Part shown: positions 9,945-22,756 of the stretch, piece after piece
Layout: each line of letters opens with the position of its first letter
How positions within the stretch are numbered: the first letter of the stretch is position 1
Assembly (NCBI RefSeq): GCF_030272615.1
Contig: NC_081408.1
Location: 340,474,793 to 340,538,792, forward strand
DNA from: Cryptomeria japonica
Taxonomy: Eukaryota; Streptophyta; Pinopsida; Cupressales; Cupressaceae
Length of the DNA: 64,000 bases
Direction: 5' to 3'
Position numbers and translations under genes: made by a program
The notes under the pieces: model-generated
Told to the model about the DNA's origin: nothing
Database searches by the model: none
The model's input: only the letters and a program-made list of their open reading frames with translations

Positions 9945-12929
9945 TGTTAGCACATATTTTTGCAAAATTTTATGTGCTATTATGGAGCATTTACTACTGG
10001 TTTGCATGTGCAGGAACCTTATTAGCATGAGAAAAGTTCTCTAAGGATCAGTTGTTTCAAGAGTGTAAAGGTATCAATTGGGCACACTAAGAGCATGCCC
10101 TAAGTATAGATAGCACAAGGAATCTAGTATGGGGGAATTTATCAGTGGAGAAGTAATTATGGTATAATCTAAGATTATTTTTCAGTATGTATTAGACCCT
10201 GTGGGATAGCTGGGATCACTATTATTCATGGTGGATGGCTCATTTTGTCAAAACTGCAAAATTTCAATTATCGACATAAGTAGTCTTGATGAAACAACAT
10301 TGGCAAGAAAAAGAAGGATTATCGGCAAGACATTCACCGATAAATCAGAAGGAGGACTCATTGGAGCACTTAAATGATATTCAACATGATGTGTACTCTT
10401 AGGAAAGTCATACCATTAGGATAGATTATTCCGATGAGGCAAAAGGAGGGTGTTTACTATCGGCATGCATTGGATTATCAGAAAAGTGTAAAAATTGTTA
10501 TATCGATAGCCGATGAGGCTATCGATGTAACTTGTAATGATGAAAAGGTAGTGCAGATCATAGACTTATAGCATCAAGAGATCAGAAATAATGAAAAAAA
10601 TCTATCTTGATACCCGATGACTGAAGGGAACTGAAGGTGGGTCCATTGGAGAAGAAGACCATATCGAGATAGTGCAGAAATAGTTGGGCTGATCCCTAAT
10701 GATATGGAGAATCAAAAGGCAGAACCATCAGTATTAATCTTACTGATAAAGAAGACTTGGAGATATAAAGCATAGAAGTGCATCAGAGTAACATCAAGAC
10801 TTTGGGAGGAATAGAAAAAGGCTATTGCAACCCCCGATGAATATAAAAGCTCCTGTGGGGATATTAGTATGAGTTATACCAACAAAGTAACATAGATTAT
10901 GTTGGCATATGCACACTCCAATGAGACATTGTAGGTGATTAAAGGTTTTGTCATTGATGGAAACCTTATAATCCTATGTCACCAGCAAGACATTCCACCA
11001 ATAGTAGCAAAACAGACTCTACTCCGATACTTAGACTACCGACACCAATAGGGAAAGGAAGATACCAACATAGAGGCCGATAGGATTTTTGTTGTAATAT
11101 ATTTTGTTTAATATTGTAAAATCATTGTAAGCTGACTTGGCATGATGTAAAATGACTCATATATATAAGAGTTCATTGTAGAACATTAAAAAAGAAGTTA
11201 GAGATGTGAAATATGGATTGTAATTAGGCAGACCTATTATGTGAAATATAGGTTAAGGGTTTATGTAAGAAGCAAAGCAGAAACCAGTACTAGATCTAGC
11301 ATTATAGATGCTATTCTGAAGTAGTACAAGACACTGATACAATCTATTTTGTAAGTCAGTGAGACTTCTATTTTGAGTAGTGTGCTCTAGGCACTTGGCC
11401 TTCCTGCATGTGCAGGCCCCTTTTGTAGCAATAATATTCTCTTATTGGCCAATAAGTGAATATTGTGGGTCACAAATCCCACCAAGGTTTTTCCCACACT
11501 AGATTTACTCATTAAAATATTGTGTTATGGTGTGTCTCTTATGTGGTTGCTTTTATTTCTGTTTATTGCATTATTCTCTACTTATCGGTACATAGTTCTA
11601 ATATGCTCTACATGTTTTAAGTTAAGAAAATCTAAATATCGGTTAGATACTGATTCACCCCCCCTCTCAGTATCTATGGGAATCCTAACAGATTAAAGAT
11701 TCATCAAGATGTCGGGAGGTTGAGTTTTATGCTATGTCAAATCTCGATAGGATTGTTATGGTAGATGGTAAATTGCAAGGTGATCTCATCAAGAAGAGTT
11801 ATGCCGATACAACCAAAGGTAAGTTTTTATGTTTGATTTAATGAATACCTATTTTTCTTTCTCTCATGTAGGATTTGTTTATCGGTAAGACAATGGCATT
11901 GAGGAGTATACAAGCGGAAGAAACTAGGGGAATGCCTAAGATCTTAGTCTATGAACTTAGGTGTTTGTCATGTTGTAATTACATGTCTTTAGTTGCAAAT
12001 TAGGTAGTCGTTAGGAATAGACACATCAGTTTGAATTTTGTTCGCATCCCTTCAGTTATGTATATAACGGGATACCAAAACTGACGATGGGGGAGATAGA
12101 TGGGGAGACGGCTTGTAAGGGTTGTAGTATTATGTACTAGAGAAGTCTATGGGAAGAAGAAGTATCTGTTGATGCAAATTGATTGTAATGGAGTATCTTC
12201 AAGTGTAGCTTTTGTATGCAATACCAATTCAAAGATTAATATACAAGGTTCATTGTTTCTATCCAAGATGTTGTATACTTTCTGTGTTGTTGAATTAATT
12301 TTGTCCTCTTCATAAACCTACTTTTGGACTTATTGTGATGTGCCATCACATGACGTTGCACTAAATATGGAATTGTTTTTTTCATTATTTATGTAACACA
12401 TATTGAAACCTTCACAGTGATAGTTAATATTATCTCTTGAGTTGATCGAATTGGTTGTCCACAAAGTAACATCTATATCCTTGGATAGAGGCATTGGTTT
12501 GTTATTTATCTTATGGGTTGGGATTGTTATGCATAAGGTCCTTATTAGAGAAACAATTTTCTAAATCCTATATGAACTGATATGTACATGATTTCTGCAA
12601 GTCTTAAGAGCAATCATTTTCATAATACATTTTAATTTATTTTCTTTTATCAACATTCAAGAAGCATTCAAATAAAAGCACATAATAAGGTATAGTAGTA
12701 GAAACTATTGCCATTCTTGTAGAAGGTTGTCTTAATAAAACTTTAAATCCAATTTAAATAACCTCTTAGTGCTTGAGAGAGAAAGGTATACCCACCTAGG
12801 TTCAGTGGAGCCTAAAGTGTAGAGGGATTTGGTCGTCGACTATCCCTGTTCGTTGGCCAAGGCTATTTGGATAAGTTAAGGGCTTGGCAAATCCTTAAGT
12901 TTTCCAATCTATGGTTCTAGGCACCAACA
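9945..12929 (+). mobile_element. LTR1 of the gag-only Ty3/gypsy-type element
   Basis: It begins TGTTAGCACA and ends ACCAACA, matching 15,652-17,839 throughout. It is 2985 bp long only because a 791-bp solo LTR and its 5-bp duplication lie inside it; without them it is 2189 bp, against 2188 bp for LTR2. Repeated words such as CCGATGAGG and ATCGGCA are conserved between the two. Immediately downstream comes a primer-binding-site-like sequence. Confidence 0.88.
10900..11690 (+). mobile_element. solo LTR of a Ty1/copia element inside LTR1
   Basis: It starts TGTTGGCATATGC and ends ATCCTAACA (TG...CA), flanked by perfect 5-bp duplications GATTA at 10,895-10,899 and 11,691-11,695. LTR2 shows the empty site without the insert. 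Near its end it carries TTCACCCCCCCTCTCAGTA, the same type of segment as the R/U5 end of the full copia element at 55-63 kb. A TATA-like ATATATATAAGAG lies at about 11,158-11,170. No internal region remains, so it is the product of LTR-LTR recombination. Confidence 0.92.
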
Positions 12930-13225
12930 GATTGGCGACTCTACTGGGGAGTTGGCATACATAGTTTGACATTCACCTAGAAGCTTTAGTGTTTTTTCAT
13001 TGAAGATTTGATAAGTTTTATTTCCCCCATGCAAGTCACACAACAGATTGGTGACTACTGGCGAGTTGTCTATAAAACATCAATTCTTGAATCTCATTTA
13101 AGGTGCTCTACTGGAAGGAAGAACCCAAGAGCTTAATAAGTAATTTTTTCTCCATAGGAGGTGGTGACTCTACCTAATAAGAAGTTTTATTTCAATTGGT
13201 GACTCTACTAGGGGAAGAGACCCAG
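12930..13225 (+). other. primer binding site and three degenerate repeats of it
   Basis: Directly after LTR1 comes GATTGGCGACTCTACTGGGG (12,930-12,949), the type of primer site used by Tat/Ogre-lineage Ty3/gypsy elements (tRNA-Arg, from general knowledge). Similar words follow: GATTGGTGACTACTGGCGAG near 13,045, GGTGGTGACTCTACC near 13,160, and ATTGGTGACTCTACTAGGGG near 13,197. Confidence 0.7.
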
Positions 13226-13247
13226 AGGGAGATGAAAAATTTCCTTT

Positions 13248-13916
13248 TTGAAAATATTTCAAAGAAAGCCTTTTATTCCAGATGGCATTAGGCCATTGGA
13301 TCTCAATGGCTTTCAATGTATTCCAAACAGGTTGTTCCCTCAGCTTTCACAACTTGTACCCAAATTCCATGGGGAATATGATGAATTAACAATTGATCAT
13401 TTGGATGTATTTTATACATTTGTAAAGGATTATGAGGTTTATGCAGAAGATGATGTGATGAAATTATTTGTCAGGACTTTGAAGGACAATGCAAGATAAT
13501 CTTATGAATCACTCCCTATACATAGAATTTCATCATGGAGGGAGTTGGAGAAATGGTTCCTTGATGTGTTTTATGATGCAGGTGAAGAGGGAAGTATGAG
13601 CTATGAGCCAGAGGAAGACCAACAATACATAATAAAAGCAAAAGTTAGTATGTCTCCTTTGGATGAATTTATTGACATAGAAAAATATGAAGATGAATCT
13701 ACAACACAATTATTTATAAGGATGTTCAATATATACACAAAAATACCTTCAAACATCAAGCCCCCATTTTCAATAAAAATGCATGAGTTGGAGATTTATC
13801 ATGATCCTCAGGTAAGGCTTCTACTTGAGATTTTTTATGAAAACATGTTAGAGGAAGAATCTAGTGATAAAGTAGAAATTATGGATTTAAGTACTTGGAA
13901 GAATCCATATGTGTAG
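13248..13916 (+). pseudogene. Ty3/gypsy-type gag remnant
   Basis: One frame runs from the ATG at 13,248 to TAG at 13,916 with a single in-frame TAA at 13,497-13,499. It has the retrotransposon gag core pattern: PKFHGEYDE, HLDVFYTFVKDYEV, EDDVMKLFVRTLKDNAR, then after the stop SYESLPIHRISSWRELEKWF. This is the capsid-like helical domain seen in plant Ty3/gypsy gag. The TAA stands where CAA (Gln) would restore the pattern, a C-to-T change. No zinc knuckle, protease, reverse transcriptase or integrase follows, so the element could at best supply gag and depend on another element for pol. Confidence 0.75.
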
Positions 13917-15651
13917 GTATAGACATAAATAATAAAGAGGAAACATTCCTCGGTCCCGAAGAAATTTTGTATTTGTTAGATAAAGAAGATGAAAGATATA
14001 TTCAAAAGAATGATCCAAAAAAATTTAAGATAAAAGATTCAATGCATATTCAGGAAGTGTGTGGTGAAAAGGCAAATAAGTATTAGGAAGGAAAAATATT
14101 ATATGATGGTTGCAAAATTCCCTTGTATGATGAAGTCCCAGGGAAGTATGAAGAAATATTCTTCAGAAATGAATCATCTTTTAATTCTTCTTCTAAAGTT
14201 GATTTACATACAGTTCATGCACATGAGGATATTTCAATAGGTGACATTTATGAAAACATTATTCCTAAAAATAAAGCATGTGATGGACTCCAGGAGGATA
14301 AAACATTTGAAGAGGATGTAATAATAATCAATTTACCAAATGTTTTCACTATGTTGCATAATAATCTTCATAAAAAAATTATGTAGAGGAAGGCACTTCA
14401 GCAAATGAAGACATTATTCAAGGTGATGATGACTCTTAGGAAAATTCCCATGAAGGTATGCCTAAAATTTCTGTATTTTCGGGTTCATTGTTTGAAAAGT
14501 ATATGGGAGAAGATATATAGCAAAGTAATGTTTCAGAGACTATGAGAGAAAAGGAAATAATATATGAGAAGGCAGATGTGATACCTCAGCACAACATTTT
14601 TAAAAAGGATATGTACCCAAAGCCTCTTTGTAAGAAGGGTAAAATATTTCCGAAGCATAGGGAGATATAAAATATGTTTGAAGGTGGCATTTGTTCAGGT
14701 TCTCATTTTGATAAAATCATATGTGATAAATATTCCTATGTGTGCCCTAATTTACTAATTAAGAAAAATGAAATATCTTTTTAAAGTAAGGAGGTGGTAA
14801 AAATGAACAATATGGCACATAATCTCAAAGGGATAAATAGTTTGAATTATTACAACAGGGGTTGTGTTAAGTCCAATTCAGATATTGCAGTGGGAGGCCC
14901 ATATATTTTTCAAGAAAGAACAAGTGGAATAAATTTTATTTTCCCTCCAAAGAATGATACACACTTAGAAAATGTCATATACAATGAAAGGAGTATTTAG
15001 ATTTCTAACATTGAGAGTTTTTATGAAAGTTACATTAGGGTGCAATCCACATATGATAGTAAAAGTGATTGGAAATATTTTTACAAGGAAGTGAGGCATG
15101 GTGAAATATTAGGGTTTTCAAATAAACATTGGATAAATGTTTTTAGGAATACATATCCAGAAACCAAATGTGATAAAGGATATGAGTATAATGATTTAAT
15201 GATGATGATGGGATGCAATTATGAAAAATATAGCAAAGTGGAAAAAATGAGTACATCGATTTATATGGTTAGTAAAGAGGATGACCATACAATCAGAAGG
15301 TGCATATTGCTACAGGATGGGAATCTAGTTTTTGATAGAGGAAATAAATGATGTTCATTTTCGGGGGCCTAGGGTCACCAAATTAAACTCAGACAGGGAT
15401 CTATAGAAAGGAGGAGAAAATGCATAATTCTTGAAGAATACTAATGGTGAAATGCAGGAGTTTTCAATCCATGCTCAGTATATCAAACATTTATTCTTGT
15501 AAATATCAGGGAGTATTTCTTGTACCTTAGTAGTATAAGTTCCTATTCCTATTCCTATTTTTTTTTTAATATGTATTATGGTCTACTTTATAGAGTTAAC
15601 TAGGATCCTGCTATGTCCTTTGAAAGAACATACATCCCTAGAAAGAGCCAC
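13917..15651 (+). mobile_element. 3' internal region of the gag-only element
   Basis: Successive frames (13,895-14,086, 14,123-14,386, 14,794-15,000, 15,040-15,351) are pieces of one decayed acidic, Asp/Glu/Lys-rich reading that is also present at 8441-9645. No pol motif is visible. Its conservation across two copies suggests a once-translated extension downstream of gag. The last bases before LTR2 (CTAGAAAGAGCCAC) are only weakly polypurine. Confidence 0.6.
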
Positions 15652-17839
15652 TGTTAGCACACATTTTTGCAAAATTTTATGTGTTGTTATGGAACATTTT
15701 TTTCTGGTTTGCATGTACAGGAACCTTATTAGCACAGACAAAGTTCTCTAAGGATTAGCTATTTCAGGAGTGTCAAGGTATCACTTGGGCACACTAAAGG
15801 CATGCACTAAATATTGACTGCATAAGGAATCTAGTATGGGAGCATTTATCAGTGGAGAAGTCAATATGGTATAATCTAAGATTGTTTTTCAATATGTATC
15901 AGACCTTGTGGGATAGCTGGGATCACTATTATTCATGGTGGATGGCTCATTTTTTCAAAACTACAAAATTTTAATTATCGACATAAGTAGTCCCGATGAA
16001 ACAACATTGGCAAGAAAAAGAATGATTATCGGCATGACATTTACCGATAAATCAGAAGGTGGACTCATTGGAGCACTTAAATGATATTTAGCATGATGCA
16101 CACTCTTAGGAAAGTCATACCATCAAGATAGCTTGTTTCATTGAGGCAGAAGGAGGGTGTTTTCTATCGGCATACATCGGTTTATCTGGGAAGTGAAATT
16201 TTTTTTATACCGATAGCCGATGAGGCTATTAGTGTAACTTATAATGATGAAAAGGCAGTGTACATCATAGACTTATAACATTAGGAGATCGGAAATAATG
16301 AAAAAACTCTATCCCGATACTCGATGACTGAAGGGAACTGAAGGAAGGTCTATTGGAGAAAAAGACCATATTGGGATAGTGTAGAAATAGTTAGGCCAAT
16401 CCCCAATTACATGGAGAATCATAAGGAAAAACCATCAATATTATTTACACCGATAATGCAGAGTTGGAGGTATAAAGCATAAAAGTGCATCAGAGTAACA
16501 TCGAGACTTCGGGAGGAATAGAAAAAGGCTATTCTAACCCCCAATGAAGAAAAAAGTGCCTGCAGGGATATCAGTATGAGTTATACCGACAAAGTAACAT
16601 AGATTGAAGACTTATAGGGATGTTGGGATGAGGAGTTTTATGCTATACTGAATCCTGATAGGATTGTTATGATGGATGGTGAATTTCAAGAAGATCTCAT
16701 CAGGAAGATTTATGCCGATACAATCGAAGGTAAGTTTTTTATGTTTGACTTAATGAATACCTAATTTTTTTCTCTCATACAAGATTTGTTTATCGGGAAC
16801 ACAATGGCACTAAGGAGTATACAAGCGGAAGAAACTACAGGAATTCCTGAGATCTCAATTGGTGAACTTAGTTGTTTGTCATGTTGTAATTACATGTCTT
16901 TAGTTGCAAATTAGGTAGTCGTTAAAAATAGATGCATTGGTTTGAAGCTTGGTCACATCCCTTCAGTTATGTATATAATAGGATACCAAAACCGATGATG
17001 AGGGAGATAGATGGGGAGACATCTTGTAAGGGCTATAGTATTATGTACTAGAGAAGTCTGTGGGAAGAAGAAGTATTTGTTGATGCAAATTGATTGTAAT
17101 GGAGTATCTTCAAGTGTCTTTTGTATGCAATACCAATGCAAAGATTAATGCAAAAGGTTCATTGTTTCTATCCAAGATATTGTATACTTTCTGTGTTGAT
17201 GAATTAATTTTGTCCTCTTGATAAACTTACTTTTGGGCTTGCTATGATGTGCCATCACATGATGTTGCACTAAATATGGAATTGGTTTTTTCATTATTTA
17301 TTAACACATACTGAAACCTTCACAGTGATAGTTAATACCATCTCTTGAGTTGATCGAATTGGTTGTCCAGAAAGTAACATCTATATCCTTGGATAGAAGC
17401 ACTAGTCTGTTATTTAACTTCTATGCATTGGGATTGTTATGCATAAGGTCCTTATCAGAGAAACATTATTTTGAATCCTATATGAACTGATATGTATATG
17501 ATTTCTGCAAGTTTTAACAACAATCATTTTCATAATACATTTAATTCATTTTCTTTTATCAAGATTCAAGAAGCATTCAAATAAAAGCACATAATAAGGT
17601 ACATTAGCAGGAAACTATTGCCATTCTTCCAAAAGGTTGTCTTAATAAATATTTAAATCCACTTTAAATAACCTCTTAGTTCTTAAGAGATTAAGGTATA
17701 CCCGCCTAGGTTCAGTGGAGCCTTAAGTGCAAAGGGATTTGGTTTTTGACCATCCCTGTTCATTGGCCAAGGCTAGTTGGATTAGATAAGGGCTTGGAAA
17801 ATCCTTAAGTTTTCCAATCTATGGTTTTGGGCACCAACA
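15652..17839 (+). mobile_element. LTR2 of the gag-only Ty3/gypsy-type element
   Basis: TGTTAGCACA...GCACCAACA, 2188 bp, matching LTR1 minus its solo-LTR insert. Together with LTR1 and a 2722-bp internal region it makes a 7.9-kb element. Right of it, AGAGTAATTCC is the middle of block B. The matching left target site is not next to LTR1, so no target duplication can be shown. Confidence 0.88.
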
Positions 17840-18715
17840 AGAGTAATTCCACCATGTTGATGTTGCACTACTCTAACTTTCATGTGACATCCACTAAGAT
17901 TGCAGTCTATGGTGTCCACTCTACCACAATCATTAGTATATACTACAATTAGATCATTACAAACCCTCAAAGTGGAAAGATATGTGTCACACAATAAATC
18001 ATCAACATCAAAAATCTCACTCCAAATCTTGTTAAAGAGACAATCCAATACACTGAAAAACCATGCAATTAGTTGCCAATATTAATGCAAGGTCTGAAAT
18101 TTTCTTAATCGACATCATAGGGTGACCATTAAACATTGAAATATGAGATCAAGGCGAAAGAACCAAATATGAAACCTCACTCCCAATGAGTTGCATGCAT
18201 GTATTATCAAATTGCATTATCTTCCTTGTAGGAAATTTCTTAGTTTTCATAATAATCTATTGTATACCTTATCATGGCTCCTTCTTCTTTGAACTATCCT
18301 CTTTCTTCTTCAATAATTTCTATTCTAATATTGTCTTCTTCAAGAGATGTTGTTAAAGCCTTTCTCCTCATCCTTCTATTGTTTCCCCTTCATCCTTTGT
18401 TCTCTCTTCTGGTGGTAGGATTTCACTCTCTTCCCCTCTTGGTGAGATTATAGATTATTATATTGCTTGGAATATGGTTCATACATGGAGAAAAGGTCAT
18501 GTGTACTTTTCTCTTCCTCTTCCTTGGGTCAAGTAAGAGTTGTCTTTCCTTGAGGTTGAGATGTTTGTTTCCTACCAATTTGAAGCTCTAATCAAAATTT
18601 GTCTCTACTTTATTTTTGGCTTCTTTGGTTGTCTCACAACTTGTGAGATCCTTCTTTCCTACCTAATAGGCTGTTATGTAAGGGTTTGGGTCTTCTCACA
18701 ATTTACATAATCAGA
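17840..18715. repeat. block B, copy 2 (partial)
   Basis: It matches 7545-8413 and 52,829-53,697. The left edge is exactly the end of LTR2, so the block is cut by the element. Unlike copy 1 it continues to the right into AT-rich sequence and a copia integrase remnant, as copy 3 does. Confidence 0.85.
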
Positions 18716-19475
18716 ACATATTAAATATATTTATATAAAAATATTAAACATAAATATATAAAATATGTATATATTAGTATGTTTAAAAATATTATATGTA
18801 TAATAACAAATAATATGTATACATGCATATTCATATTTTTATAAACATAATTTTAGGCATACTTTTATGTATGATCTATGTATACTCTAGGTATTTATGT
18901 ACAAGCTATGCTTACTTCTTTGTAATATATTTTTTATGTTTCTCAGTTTCATGGTCCTTATAAAACTTGTTGAATTCTTTCAAACAAAAATCACCTTCAG
19001 TGTCAGTCCTCAAACACTTAATATGTTTTCTACCAGTTGGATTTTCAACCAAGGATTTGAAATTCTTAAACTGACTTAAAACTTTAGATTTACTCATGAA
19101 GAAATACAAATATACATTCCAAGGTTATACTATAGTCATCTATAAAAGAGATAAAATAAGTAGATCTAGCTCTATCGAAGGAACATTAATAAGACCAAGC
19201 ACATGCAAATGAATATAATATAAAACCCTATAAGACTTATGATAACTATAATGAAAATAAACATTACGTTTTTTACCATAAACATGTAATGTTCATAGAA
19301 AAGAAACTTTAGATTATAGATATCAAGGCCTTCAACAAGGGAATTATTTTTTAGGACTCGAAGACCATTCTAACTAATGTGACCATGTCCCTAGTGCCAT
19401 AACATTTTTTTGTCCACTAGGACCTTCATCTCCAAATAATTTACACCCTTAGGTATACTAAAAGCATGGACATCA
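18716..19475 (-). pseudogene. copia integrase remnant (part of a split copia element)
   Basis: On the minus strand, 19,470-19,300 reads a GAG-pre-integrase segment (VHAFSIPKGVNYLEMKVLVD, then WH and LKNNSLVEGLDIYNLKF), and 19,109-18,912 reads an integrase core piece (FKNFKSLVENPTGRKHIKCL, RTDTEGDF, KEFNKFYKDH) with the central Asp. Frames are broken and 18,716-18,890 is AT-rich filler. The next upstream parts of the same copia polyprotein (protease, gag) lie at 26.9-28.2 kb in the same orientation, beyond the long-LTR element inserted at 19,476. Confidence 0.75.
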
Positions 19476-22140
19476 TGTAATGCCTGCAAAAATACCCTAG
19501 AGAAATAAAACAAACTAACATACTAGAAGATATATTTTTTTCTTAAAACATCATCTACTCAATATGAATTAAACATATTTAACATAATATGCACATAACA
19601 ACATGAACATGTAGCATAATCACATGAGCTAATTATGCATGCAAAAATAAACACAACTTAAATTTCACTACCATCTCCCTAGGGTATCTCAACATCATCA
19701 CTTACTCTACCAATCATAAGAAATAACAATCCACTCATTCCTAATATAACACATAACATTTCCATTATCATTATTCCATGGACATATGCAGTTTCCTTAA
19801 TACCTTTCTAGCTTGATATGCAATCACCTTATCATAAATCTAATACAATATGCAACTCAAAACAATGCAATCTAATCCATTTCCCAATTAAGGTGCATTT
19901 TAAGAGCCAATACTAAATGTTCCAAATCCCTTAACCATACATATGTTCTATGATCGTTTCCTTCTCTACCATGATTACTAATAGAAATATGAGATAATGT
20001 CAACATTATTTATTTTCTTAACATTTAAATTATCATAATATAGCCAAGATACCAAAGATACATACACATTATATTAACATTATTCTATTTCAATTCAACT
20101 ACAAGATACATTACCATAAATCTCAATGTCCCCTTAAAAAAACATAAGTCTAGTCCTAAGATAATATAAACCACTACCTATACATAACCAGTATATTAGG
20201 AGCATAAATGTTTTACTAAATGTTTCCAATTACAAATTTTACTTGATAATCACATCACAAGTGCCATGATATCAAATACATCCATCTAAAACAATAATCA
20301 TCCATAAGATGCAATGATAGAAGAACCACATCCATGAATGAAGAATTCAATGAAGACATCCAATAGAAGAAGGCATCAACCACTCGACCATGTGGAATGA
20401 AAGGAACCATCTCGCATGTTAGGTGATGAAACAAGGTCCCAACATACACTCTACACCTAGGATAACTCCTAACAATCAAAGAGAATTCAACAACTCAATA
20501 ACCGCAACAACAAAAAGAATTTAAGCCAACCACAAGATAATTCACAATAGAAACTCCCAAAGGAAAGACAACAAGCAAAGGCATAGTTACATATCATGGA
20601 AAATGAGATATGTAAGAGTGGAGTGTCATCTCATGCTATCCTCCAAATAGAAGGTACTACCCTGATAACATGTCTCAACATGTTATCCACATATAGAAGG
20701 CATAACCTTGATAGAGATGTGGAGCCATCTCAACCTATGAGAGATTCAAGGGAGATTGGCTTGTCATCACAGTGGCCTTCCTAAGCTTATCCTAAAACAT
20801 CCTCCCTAGTATCAAGTGTTTTGGCTCACATCCATTATTATCTTGATTATGTGAATCCTATTTACCCATCCCATCTAGTTAATTATTAATGTTATCACTT
20901 GTTTACAATAAGGAAAACTTTAAATGTCCCCTGGTGGTCTAGACTCTAAGCATCCCTACTAGGAACCTCCTCGCAACCTATCTCCCATGACCCCAATCAT
21001 TACATGAAAGCCAGCTCCCCTATCATTCTCCAAAACAATAACAACAAAGAGGCTCAATGCAACATCCAAAAAATGCACATAATACATAAACATGCAACCA
21101 AATGCCAACAATTCAAAGACAAGAGCCTCATAACAAAATAATAAATCACTAGCCAATATCATAAGGCACTGAAATCTATTATAAGCATAAATAAAAACTC
21201 TACCACAAGGCTCATCAAGTTGGTGGATAAAGTAAAATAGCACAAACTCAACATCATGGCATATCGACAAGTTGATGCTAACATGCAATCTCTACAAGAA
21301 GACATATCACTTGCTGGAGCATAAAATATTAATAAATAACCAAATTTGAAAATACTCAATACTAGAAAACATAAGGAAACCTCAATACAAGCCTCTAGTA
21401 TCAAAACTGATTCAGAAAAGTCATCCCAAAAGACTAACCAACAAAAACCCAAAAAAAATAAAGCAAAAATCCAGCAAAAATTTAGAAAACTATGATGGGA
21501 AAGCCAAATAATGATTTTGAAAATAAAATGGCATAGACAACATTAAAACCCAAAAATACACTCAGTAGAGTCCCCTAGACTAAGTAAAATGAATGAAATA
21601 AATGCATTTAAAAATCATGAGCTAAAATGAAAGATTTCTCAAAACAACCATTCATGGCTTCCTGGAAAACAAATCAAAGAGAGAGTCAGAGTCAAATACC
21701 AGACTCAAAAACACTCTCAAAAGAGTCAAAATCTCAAATAAGGCTAAAGGATTAAGTCCCAAGCCTAATAAACTAACAGAACAAAAGAATGAGGCTTCTA
21801 TAGAAATATGCATCCGACAATGCTCGATTGCAAAAAATCATAAACATGAAAATAAACACACCCAAATTTCACAAATGCCAAAATGGTTCTCCAGGAAAAA
21901 TCCAAAACTCAAATTTAAAATAGAAAACATCATACAGAGAACCTTCAACACCAAATCCCAATATTCCCTATGCTGACCATTCCCGACAATGCATACAACC
22001 AATAGAAAAAATGTATTTTCCCCATCTATAGTTTAAACCCTATAATATAAATTATATAAAATAAATTAAACCTTTAACTATACAAATAATTAGTTATCGC
22101 AAACTACCCATACACAATCTTTTCTACAAACACAGAGCAT
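19476..22140 (-). mobile_element. truncated long LTR (family A, copy 1), the 3' LTR of a minus-strand gypsy element
   Basis: It starts on the plus strand at TGTAATGCCTGCAAAAATACCC, next to CATCA at 19,471-19,475, and matches 22,757-25,405 and 54,464-55,325/62,723-64,000. Its inner end is lost: at about 22,138 it joins a gag reading instead of continuing through the roughly 1 kb that copy 2 still has. Small frames that recur in the LTR copies (such as 21,159-21,452) match no family I know. Confidence 0.75.
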
Positions 22141-22400
22141 GCAAAATCATGAAGATGCATTATCGCACACCTCACCTTAGTGTTACTACTATACGGATGC
22201 ATAGCGAAACACCTACCCAAATCCAACAGCCAAGTCTCTGCCTCCATGCCACTGCTAGAACCATCAAAAGTAGGAGGACTTGAAACCAAAAGATCTCTCA
22301 TATGACTATCTGCATTTACCTCTTGGTCCACCTCAACTCTTCTCTGCCTAGGAGAATGTGAACTCTCTCTCTCTTGATAATCAGAATGATGAGACTCCTC
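22104..22400 (-). pseudogene. Ty3/gypsy gag fragment
   Basis: On the minus strand this reads NADSHMRDLL, SSPPTFDGSSSGMEAETWLL, DLGRCFAMHPYSSNTKVRCA and IMHLHDFA, the start of a Ty3/gypsy retrotransposon gag domain (PPxFDG, a Trp, KVRxAxxHL). It is cut off near 22,138, where the reading runs into LTR sequence. It lies where gag should lie for a minus-strand element with its 5' LTR at 22,757-26,429. The rest of gag and all of pol have been deleted. Confidence 0.75.
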
Positions 22401-22739
22401 CTACTGATTCTCCTCCTGTCTCGGCCCTAAGCGACCAAGAAGCTCCCAAATCACGTTCACTAACTATAGAACCACATCACCGCAATGTTGATTCCATTGG
22501 ACTCTTCAAAAACCTCAGGATGAGGATTCCATTGAATACCCATGTGACCAACACGACCATGATCTCTACCTCTAGAAGGAATCTTGTCTAGCTAAGACAC
22601 AAAAAATGCTATAAGCTATCAGCTAGGGCAACTAAAACAAGAAGATAACACGTAGGGATATACTGCTGGTCTATCCCATGCTAACGTTCTATCATGCACA
22701 ATAAGTTCAAATAAATATAGAGTACCCAGTGTATGAACA

Positions 22740-22756
22740 TGGGCTCTCATACAAGA
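22740..22756 (-). other. primer binding site of the minus-strand family A element
   Basis: The minus strand directly after the LTR end reads TCTTGTATGAGAGCC, a near match (two differences in the core) to TTGGTATCAGAGCC, the initiator-methionine tRNA site. This fixes the element's orientation. Confidence 0.6.

Noticed and set aside
20959-21452. Hydrophobic minus-strand ORFs recurring at 24,292-24,558 and 63,363-63,958
   Set aside because: They recur only because they lie in copies of the same LTR; frames differ between copies and no start, motif or family is shared.
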